This document shows positions 40,186-48,500 of a stretch of DNA of 64,000 nucleotides, in pieces. A program made the position numbers and the translations under genes. The notes under the pieces are model-generated. The model was not told the DNA's origin and did no database searches. It was given only the letters and a program-made list of their open reading frames with translations. Origin of the DNA: Diplonema japonicum. Lineage: Eukaryota > Euglenozoa > Diplonemea > Diplonemida > Diplonemidae. The DNA lies in assembly GCA_964019335.1 (NCBI GenBank), contig OZ025687.1, positions 1-64,000 on the forward strand, in the 5' to 3' direction. Numbering within the stretch: the first letter of the stretch is position 1; each line of letters begins with the position of its first letter.

Positions 40186-41745
40186 CTAAGGGGGTTTGGC
40201 AAATCCTACCTTGTCTGCATACGTGAAATCTTTACACTCAGGAATTTGTGCAGTTGTGTTGATTTCCTCAGGCTGATCAAACATCATCGCAAACACAAAT
40301 TCATAGAAGAAGCCACCCACTTGAACCATGAACTTGGGTTCCACAAATCGAGCGTACGTAGCAGCTTCTTTCTTAGCAATCACCGCTTGTGGTACCACAG
40401 CGGTTGCACAACAATAACTCTCCAACCTGTTTCCATTCAGCTTTCTAATGTCGCCGAAGTTTTCGTTCCAAATAGAAATCCACTGCTCTGCCTGTCCCGA
40501 CTCTTGCCAGCGGCGATTGATGTTTTTCGTTCTGACCTTCGTTAATGCAACGAAGTTATTGGTCGCCTTACTGCACGTGACGGCATCCGCCACAATGGCA
40601 TCGATGGATCCTGGTTGGTGCCAGGACTCCAAATGCCCGTGGATGAATGCAACCTGTTTCCCAACAGGCTTCCATGGGTCGGTGTCAGTAAGGTAGCCAA
40701 AGTAGCCCCACATCTCGTGGCAAGTGAATCGGATCTGCCTCTCTGGAGCAGCCACGACAGCTGATGTTTGTTTCGTACAGTCTTCGTTTCTGCGCCACAC
40801 AGTGTATCCAGCGGGGACGAGCGCCTCGGTAGGATCTTTATCGGTCCCACCAACGACCACAATGGTGTCGAGGTTCGCACCCCTCGGATCGTAAACCCAC
40901 GTCCCCATCTCGTTAAACCGCACTACCGCCGAGGCGGATAATACTGTGCTGTTCCGTTTAGATGCACCGCCTGGGAATAACTGTGGGAACGCGAATTCGA
41001 AAAACTGCCTGTAATCTAAGGGCTTCGCTCGTGCAGGGGCGGGGAGCTGCAATTGGAAGGAGAGGAGGAGGCCGTACTTTACTTTGGGGGAGATTAGAGA
41101 AGTGGGAATAGCAAACTGAAAGCCCTGCTTGGTTTTCAAGGGGTGGGAAAGAGTGTTGCCAGGGTGGAGGAGATCGAGGGTACGCTTGAAAGCTTCATAC
41201 CTAGCATGCTCGAAAATTACTACCTCAGTCGTGCTGAGGGGTGTGAAACGCTGAGTGGTTTGTACCGTGGTGAGGGCAGTGTCCAGCTCGGAAAAAAACG
41301 TTTTATGGTTGTCGCTCATGAAGACAGTATAGGTAGCGGTGGGTGGGGAGGGGTCCTGGAGGTACGTAGCATAAGCCAGGAGAGGGTAGCCACGTACTCG
41401 GATGTGTCGCTCGTTGAAACGGTGTGTTTGGCTGCTGAATTCGCATTTACTGCCACGCGCACGGAGGCAGCCAGTGTTGGGTTTCCACACCATGTACCCT
41501 CTAGCAAGCAAAGCAGGGGTGGGGTCGGGATTAAAAGCCCCAACAACAACCAGCACTTCTCCTTTATAAGAGTCAGGATCCCACATCCATCTGCCGTACG
41601 CGTTTGCATCATACAGAGCATCGTGAGGCCGGGTTGTCGTATTATTTACTGGACCGTCTTCCACTTCTCTCACGACAGTTTTGCTCCTGTACAAGACGAA
41701 GCATATTATTTGCAGGGCCACCGCAGCCAACACAGCACGCTTCAT
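40186..41745 (-). CDS. Type II membrane protein with two DUF3431-like domains
   Basis: 519 residues in one exon. An N-terminal signal anchor (AVLAAVALQIICFVLY) and Asn-X-Thr sites indicate a secretory-pathway protein. Two tandem related halves each begin with a W(M/V)(W/Y)DP... EVLVVVG/TIVVVGG...DPTxAL(L/V)..GY.VW pattern. The second half carries VAFIHGHLESWHQ, NFGDIRKLNGNR and a CCATAVV motif, which resembles DUF3431 proteins of fungi and algae (glycosyltransferase-like fold suspected). The first half lacks that His box, so it may be a degenerate copy. Function is unknown. Confidence 0.6.
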   Translation of the reverse strand: MKRAVLAAVALQIICFVLYRSKTVVREVEDGPVNNTTTRPHDALYDANAYGRWMWDPDSYKGEVLVVVGAFNPDPTPALLARGYMVWKPNTGCLRARGSKCEFSSQTHRFNERHIRVRGYPLLAYATYLQDPSPPTATYTVFMSDNHKTFFSELDTALTTVQTTQRFTPLSTTEVVIFEHARYEAFKRTLDLLHPGNTLSHPLKTKQGFQFAIPTSLISPKVKYGLLLSFQLQLPAPARAKPLDYRQFFEFAFPQLFPGGASKRNSTVLSASAVVRFNEMGTWVYDPRGANLDTIVVVGGTDKDPTEALVPAGYTVWRRNEDCTKQTSAVVAAPERQIRFTCHEMWGYFGYLTDTDPWKPVGKQVAFIHGHLESWHQPGSIDAIVADAVTCSKATNNFVALTKVRTKNINRRWQESGQAEQWISIWNENFGDIRKLNGNRLESYCCATAVVPQAVIAKKEAATYARFVEPKFMVQVGGFFYEFVFAMMFDQPEEINTTAQIPECKDFTYADKVGFAKPP

Positions 41746-42285
41746 CTCTCAGACCTGTTTCAAGCGGTAAGGATATTGTAATAAAAAAACACTACAAGGA
41801 AGAAGGAAGAGAGAAAAAAAAAAGAAGATAAAAAAGAAACAAAAAACGAAAAGAAAAAAAGGGATAAAGAAGACAGGACACTATGAAAAGAGAGACACTT
41901 TTTTTTTTTTTTTCCTTTTCCCCTCCGCTATAAAGAAAGAAACAAATGAAGGCAAGATGTCACAATCGATAAGACCCATTTATCACACCAACGGAAGGAA
42001 TAAGACGTCAAAAAGGTAAAATAAAAAAGAGAATATTAAAAGAATAAAAAACCGCCACGAACGAAGTATCATATAAAAAAAAACAAAGGAAACAAGAGGA
42101 CGGGGATCATCTGATCGTGATGTGCAAAGGGGGGGTAGGGGGGTGACCTTTCGTTTTGTTTCGCTTGAAGAATTTTAAATTTTATTTCATTTCTTTTTTT
42201 ACCCCAATTTTTTACCCCACCCCACCGCCCCCCCCGCCCCTACCGCCCAACCAACCCCCACCGCCTCAATGCCTGTCCGTAGGCC
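41746..42285. other. Gene-free interval with A-, G- and C-rich runs
   Basis: Poly-A tracts, a T run near 41900 and C-rich runs near 42220-42270 separate the RRM/PDZ/methyltransferase gene from the DUF3431-like gene. No gene, RNA or tandem repeat is recognised. Confidence 0.5.
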
Positions 42286-45219
42286 CTAGTTTTGCTCCTT
42301 ATCCCATCTGTTTGCTAAAAAGTCCGGTGCCTGGGGTAGAGGGAGGTACGGCTGCTCATGTTGCTCCTGCCGCTGCTGCTGCTGATGGTACCCAAACTGG
42401 CTCAGTTGAATCAACTGTGGCTGAATCTGAGGCTGGTAGCCAATCTGTATTCCAGTCTGCTGCGCCAGCTGCGGGTGCTGGGTCTGAGGCAGCCTCGTCT
42501 GCTGCACCACCTGCGCCGGTGCCGGACTCAGCTGCAAGAACGGGTGGCTGATCTGTGTGCCCTGGTACTGTGCCTGATACTGTTGCGTTTGCGGTTGATC
42601 CTGCATCTGGTACTGTACCCCTTGATAGCCCTGTTGCATCTGCCTATATCCCTGACCACCCTGCTGCGCGTAAAACCCTTGCTGATTGCCCTGATACCCC
42701 GAATAGCCCCCTTCTTCATTTGGACGTGCCACGTACCTGATAGGCGACCCCACAAGGTTCTGAGAGCCCTGCTCAGGTTGTGGCGCTTGACGTGTGTCCG
42801 GATAAGCATTCTTCGGTTTGCTCATAGTCGTAGGTGGCCGTTGGTGCACAGGAGACCTTATTACTTTGGTGTTCCCAATCTCAGAGGCCCGTCTAAAGGT
42901 GTAAATCTTGACAGTATGCGCCGCATCAGGAAGGGCCCCGCCCCTCGACCGCTGTGACACGTAGCTCTCAAAGGGGTTCACGTGTCTCTCGATCTTCACG
43001 CACGCCACAACAGGCTGGCCCATCTCTTCAATCCTCCACTTCTTCATAGAGTGCTGTGACGACACAATGTGTATCTCCCCTCCTGGTCTCAAGATCGTCA
43101 CAGCTGATCGCAGGAACGCCTCTAACAGACATTGGTTCGATGCTACATTCTCAGCCCCTGTGGGGTATGCACCGCTGTGAGGGTTGTTCCACCTGATCGA
43201 ATCAAAATCACCAAGTTTCTCGCGGAGGTCTCCAAGTCTCGTTGCGTCCACGTCGTGCAGCAGCGTGGAGCCGCACCTCTTGACGGCAGCTATATTCGAG
43301 TCGGCGTTGGGGAGCTTTATGACAACAGCTTCCGAATCGTAGCCAGTGGCGGCCACATTGGGAGCATGGCCGAAGTGGGCACACAGCGATGCGGCATATG
43401 AAAAGTTACCCTCACCAACAAGAAGAAGCCTTGTGTTCGTCGAGTACTTGATGGGGTCTACTTCCACTTGCACATCTCCGTACTCACCTTTTTGCATGAT
43501 GGATTTCCCAATCTTGGCCACCACATCCCGCTGTCGCTGGGCTAGGTTGATCCTGCACCCGACAAGAGGGTGTGAGTTGCTGGTGGTCTCATTGTACACA
43601 GGAGGTTCTCCAACACTCGGGATGGCACATTCTATTGTTGTGGGAGTCGGGTCGCACGACACACCCCTCGACGTACAGAATCGCATCCACTGCCGCGACC
43701 ACTCGTTTGTGGGGTCTCTCGTGAGAATGTCGCGAATCCTCTGCGCGTAAGGGTGCGGTACATAAGGGACGTGTTGAAAGCGTAATGTCACAGTGTCAGC
43801 AGTAGAGTTGCTTGCAAGGGCCTTCGACAAGCACACGGGATCGGTGATATCGATGTCGTTCACGCGACGAATGATCCTTCCCACAAACTGCTCCCCACCA
43901 TGCCTCACAAGAGCACTGCCATCAGCAACTCCTGCAAGTGTTACTCCATCAAGCTGACACCCTAAGCATTCTCCTGGATGCCTTCTTTTCACCACCACAA
44001 CTTCTTCGTTCACGAACTCTCCACCACTGCGCATGTCAGCTAACGTACTGGGTATAACATCAATACTCCTCCCTGTGTGCGATGCTTGCTGTGCATAGTT
44101 CTTGCACATGAGCTTTCCTGTCCTGCTAAGCGCATCCCTCATGGCCCTCTCGCTCGACAGCTCAACATAGGCCTGTCCATGCGACCTCCCATCATCCTCT
44201 AGCACAAGGTGCACGCCTTGCGGCACAATGTCGATGTCCGGAAATAGTTGCTTCACAATATCAACACCTGTCACTGTGAAAGGGAGTCCCCTCAGCCACA
44301 CAACATATGGACCGCCCCTGTCTGCCTCTTGGGGAGGAGGATGATTGTCGCTCATGGCTGCAACAGTGCTGCGGTGGACCTCAATGTACCTGCTGCCCAT
44401 TTGGCCACCATCTTTCTCGAGCGCAGCATCCAGATCAGTTGAGTCCTTAACCTGAACGAAGCAGGTGCCATTCGCCCTCCCGTAGTCATTGTCCACCATG
44501 TGAATCCCTCGGGGTGCCATCTTTACGCCAGATAAGAATTCCAGAACGTCCTCTTCGCCTGATGTCATTGGAAGCCCTCGCAGTTTCACGACAAATGAGT
44601 CCTTTGCCCCTGCACCTCCATGTGTTTTCTCTGCCTGCAGAGCATCACTTTCAGTTGTTTTGAAGATTTCGACGTACCGTGTGCCGAACCGCACGTTCCT
44701 GTGCAGGCTGACCGCTATGTCCGCGTGCTTGGTCGAGACGAGCTTCACGGTGGCACACCCAGAGTGTCTCCCGTCAGACCCGAACTCGATCACCACAGAG
44801 CCCTCCACCGCTGTGATTCCGTGTTCTGCAAGGAACAGCACAATGTCTCCCTCCTTAGCAGAAAAGGGAAGACCCCTCAAGCGAACATACACAGAGTCCT
44901 TTGTTTGGTCTACAGACATTGCTTCTGCCTTATCCGCAAGAGCGGTCTTTGTGAGGTAACACTCAACAAAACGGTGTCCCATGTATTGCCTGTCCATCTT
45001 CATCGCTTCCCTTGCCATCTCGTCCGTTTGAAAGCGCACGAAGCACTCTCCCTTCGGCTTCCCCGTTCTGTCGTACAAAAATGCTACCTTAACAATCTGA
45101 AGCGGCCCAAAAAACGCTTTTACCTGACTCTCCTGGCTTGCCCACGGCAGCCCCCTCATGCGTATGCATAAGGTTATCTCAGGGCTTTTGTCACTCGCAT
45201 CCTGAGCATCCTGAGTCAT
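42286..45219 (-). CDS. Four quasi-RRM, PDZ-like and BMT5-like methyltransferase protein (helicase-less copy)
   Basis: 977 residues in one exon; the ATG at 45219 follows TGTTCCCAG by 4 nt. Four hnRNP H/ESRP-type quasi-RRMs, each with an RGLP motif (MRGLPWASQ, LRGLPFSAK, LRGLPMTSG, LRGLPFTVT), span residues 15-390. A PDZ-like module follows (about 410-485, HPGECLGCQLDG, GRIIRRVNDIDI). A class I methyltransferase of the BMT5/DUF2431 type lies at about 593-775 (LLLVGEGNFSYAASLC, DFDSIRWNNPHSG, EIHIVSSQH). That family methylates uridine in 25S-type rRNA. The tail is Gln/Tyr-rich. Most of the gene is nearly identical to the 3' half of the neighbouring helicase gene. Confidence 0.85.
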   Translation of the reverse strand: MTQDAQDASDKSPEITLCIRMRGLPWASQESQVKAFFGPLQIVKVAFLYDRTGKPKGECFVRFQTDEMAREAMKMDRQYMGHRFVECYLTKTALADKAEAMSVDQTKDSVYVRLRGLPFSAKEGDIVLFLAEHGITAVEGSVVIEFGSDGRHSGCATVKLVSTKHADIAVSLHRNVRFGTRYVEIFKTTESDALQAEKTHGGAGAKDSFVVKLRGLPMTSGEEDVLEFLSGVKMAPRGIHMVDNDYGRANGTCFVQVKDSTDLDAALEKDGGQMGSRYIEVHRSTVAAMSDNHPPPQEADRGGPYVVWLRGLPFTVTGVDIVKQLFPDIDIVPQGVHLVLEDDGRSHGQAYVELSSERAMRDALSRTGKLMCKNYAQQASHTGRSIDVIPSTLADMRSGGEFVNEEVVVVKRRHPGECLGCQLDGVTLAGVADGSALVRHGGEQFVGRIIRRVNDIDITDPVCLSKALASNSTADTVTLRFQHVPYVPHPYAQRIRDILTRDPTNEWSRQWMRFCTSRGVSCDPTPTTIECAIPSVGEPPVYNETTSNSHPLVGCRINLAQRQRDVVAKIGKSIMQKGEYGDVQVEVDPIKYSTNTRLLLVGEGNFSYAASLCAHFGHAPNVAATGYDSEAVVIKLPNADSNIAAVKRCGSTLLHDVDATRLGDLREKLGDFDSIRWNNPHSGAYPTGAENVASNQCLLEAFLRSAVTILRPGGEIHIVSSQHSMKKWRIEEMGQPVVACVKIERHVNPFESYVSQRSRGGALPDAAHTVKIYTFRRASEIGNTKVIRSPVHQRPPTTMSKPKNAYPDTRQAPQPEQGSQNLVGSPIRYVARPNEEGGYSGYQGNQQGFYAQQGGQGYRQMQQGYQGVQYQMQDQPQTQQYQAQYQGTQISHPFLQLSPAPAQVVQQTRLPQTQHPQLAQQTGIQIGYQPQIQPQLIQLSQFGYHQQQQRQEQHEQPYLPLPQAPDFLANRWDKEQN
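42901..45070 (-). repeat. Duplicated segment, copy A
   Basis: This stretch matches 45894-48067 at an offset of about 2990 bp, with long identical runs (for example around 43490-43900 and 44240-44440 aligned to 46480-46890 and 47230-47430). Short patches of difference occur at the methyltransferase core, the PDZ-like start and the start of the first RRM. Identity extends to synonymous sites. Confidence 0.9.
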
Positions 45220-45503
45220 TTGGCTGGGAACACAAACAGGACTTAACAACACTTCAGTATTCCATTTGCTATTTCCTGTGGAACATTGTTTTTTCTTGTT
45301 TGAAAGGTTTTCAGCTAATTAATAATAAACTAATAAGTGATGCACTGCATCAAACACTTTTTCTTTAAAGACTGCTGGCTGCGGTTTCAAAAACAAACAA
45401 CAGATATGATATGATGCAAACGAAAGCAACGAATTGGGTAATCATACTCACAACACTGCAAGGAGGCTGATTACATGTATCTGTACGAACTGAGTTGTGC
45501 CCA

Positions 45504-48500
45504 TCAATTCATATACTGTTGTAGCTGCTGCATGAGCAGTGCAGTGTTATGAGGGGCACTGCCCTGGTGCTGTGGCGGGGACTGCCATTGCTGCGGGACC
45601 TGCTCGGGAACTTGATATTGCTGTTGTTGCTGAAGTTGCTGTTGAAGTTGTTGTAACTGCTGCTGTTGCTGTGGTTGTTGGTGATGATGGTTTTGGTTGT
45701 GACCATGCTGGTGCCAGTGTTGCCGCTTTTGTCCACCATGCTGTTGGTGTTGCATGCGCTGCTGGCCCGGCTCCTGGTTATACTGCCTTCCCCACGCCCC
45801 ACCAGTTCTCTGTCGCTGTGCCGGCGGCATCTGCATGTTTACGTTTGCGTGCTTCCGCGTTCCTGCCGCACGATCATCAGATCTTTGGAAGGTGTAAATC
45901 TTGACAGTATGCGCCGCATCAGGAAGGGCCCCGCCCCTCGACCGCTGTGACACGTAGCTCTCAAAAGGGTTCACGTGTCTCTCGATCTTCACGCACGCCA
46001 CAACAGGCTGGCCCATCTCTTCAATCCTCCACTTCTTCATAGAGTGCTGTGACGACACAATGTGTATCTCCCCTCCTGGTCTCAAGATCGTCACAGCTGA
46101 TCGCAGGAACGCCTCTAACAGACATTGGTTCGACGTTACATTCTCAGCCCCTGTAGGGTATGCACCGCTGTGAGGGTTGTTCCACCTGATCGAATCAAAA
46201 TCACCAAGTCTCTCGCGGAGGTCTCCAAGTCTCGTTGCGTCCACGTCGTGCAGCAGCGTGGCACCGTGCTTCTTGACGATAGAGATATTCGAGTCGGCAT
46301 TCGGCAGCTTCAGCGCTTCAGTACTGGAGTCATAGCCAGTGGCGGCCACATTGGGAGCATGGCCGAAGTGGGCACACAGCGATGCGGCATATGAAAAGTT
46401 ACCCTCACCAACAAGAAGAACACGCGTCTTTCTGTCGTACTTAACGGGGTCAGTCTCCATCGGGTAGTTGTCCACCTTCTGCATCATCGATTTCCCAATC
46501 TTGGCCACCACATCCCGCTGTCGCTGGGCTAGGTTGATCCTGCACCCGACAAGAGGGTGTGAGTTGCTGGTGGTCTCATTGTACACAGGAGGTTCTCCAA
46601 CACTCGGGATGGCACATTCTATTGTTGTGGGAGTCGGGTCGCACGACACACCCCTCGACGTACAGAATCGCATCCACTGCCGCGACCACTCGTTTGTGGG
46701 GTCTCTCGTGAGAATGTCGCGAATCCTCTGCGCGTAAGGGTGCGGTACATAAGGGACGTGTTGAAAGCGTAATGTCACAGTGTCAGCAGTAGAGTTGCTT
46801 GCAAGGGCCTTCGACAAGCACACGGGATCGGTGATATCGATGTCGTTCACGCGACGAATGATCCTTCCCACAAACTGCTCCCCACCATGCCTCACAAGAG
46901 CACTGCCATCAGCAACTCCTGCAAGCGCCATTCCATCAAGCTGGCAACCAAGAATCTCTCCTGGATGCCTTCTTTTCACCACAATATCCTCTTCGTCTAA
47001 AACCTCGCCAGCACCGCGCAGGCCCCCCAACGAACTGCGGATGACGTCCACGCTCCTCCCTGTGTGCGATGCTTGCTGTGCATAGTTCTTGCACATGAGT
47101 GTCCCACTCTTGCCAAGCGCATCCCTCATGGCCCTCTCGCTCGACAGCTCAACATAGGCCTGTCCATGCGACCTCCCATCATCCTCTAGCACAAGGTGCA
47201 CGCCTTGCGGCACAATGTCGATGTCCGGAAATAGTTGCTTCACAATATCAACACCTGTCACTGTGAAAGGGAGTCCCCTCAGCCACACAACATATGGACC
47301 GCCCCTGTCTGCCTCTTGGGGAGGAGGATGATTGTCGCTCATGGCTGCAACAGTGCTGCGGTGGACCTCAATGTACCTGCTGCCCATTTGGCCACCATCT
47401 TTCCCGAGCGCAGCATCCAGATCAGTTGAGGTTTGGAGCTGAACGAAGCAGGTGCCATTCGCCCTCCCGTAGTCATTGTCCACCATGTGAATCCCTCGGG
47501 GCACGATCTTCACACCGGACATGAAATGCAAGACATCCTCTTCGCCTGATGTCATTGGAAGCCCTCGCAGTTTCACGACAAATGAGTCCTTTGCCCCTGC
47601 ACCTCCATGTGTTTTCTCTGCCTGCAGAGCATCACTTTCAGTTGTTTTGAAGATTTCGACGTACCGTGTGCCGAACCGCACGTTCCTGTGCAGGCTGACC
47701 GCTATGTCCGCGTGCTTGGTCGAGACGAGCTTCACGGTGGCACACCCAGAGTGTCTCCCGTCAGACCCGAACTCGATCACCACAGAGCCCTCCACCGCTG
47801 TGATTCCGTGTTCTGCAAGGAACAGCACAATGTCTCCCTCCTTAGCAGAAAAGGGAAGACCCCTCAAGCGAACATACACAGAGTCCTTTGTTTGGTCTAC
47901 AGACATTGCTTCTGCCTTATCCGCAAGAGCGGTCTTTGTGAGGTAACACTCAACAAAACGGTGTCCCATGTATTGCCTGTCCATCTTCATCGCTTCCCTT
48001 GCCATCTCGTCCGTTTGAAAGCGCACGAAGCACTCTCCCTTCGGCTTCCCCGTTCTGTCGTACAAAAAGTTAACTCTGGCTATCGTCAAGTTACCAAAGA
48101 ATTCGCTTAGCGTGTTCTGGTTGCACGACCACGGCAGCCCCCTCATGCGTATGCACAACGTAATGGGATGGTTAGAGGCTTCCGGCTTAACTTCATTTAC
48201 CAAGGCAGGGGCAGTAGGTGGGCGTGTATACTCTTTGGCTGGTTTCGAATTCAGCGGCCACACCAAGATGGGATCGGATGCCCCCTGCTCCCTGCAGTTC
48301 TTCAAGGCAGTGGTATTGGAACCTTCTTGTGTAACATCACCTAGGTGTGTACCCCCAACACCCCACACCCTGAACCCTGCAGCGTTCAGCGGGCCTACCG
48401 CTAACGACTTAGGATCTTTGAGCGTGCAGAAATCAGGCCACCCACGTCCGGGCAAGCCTTGTGCTTGGCTCACTTCGATAGGTGCTGGTGGCATGTTGCT

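Noticed and set aside
41143-41781. Plus-strand 212-codon frame
   Set aside because: Exactly antisense to the DUF3431-like gene, whose signal anchor and domain motifs are convincing.
42358-42957. Plus-strand Leu-rich frame
   Set aside because: Antisense of the Gln-rich tail (CAG codons read as CTG).
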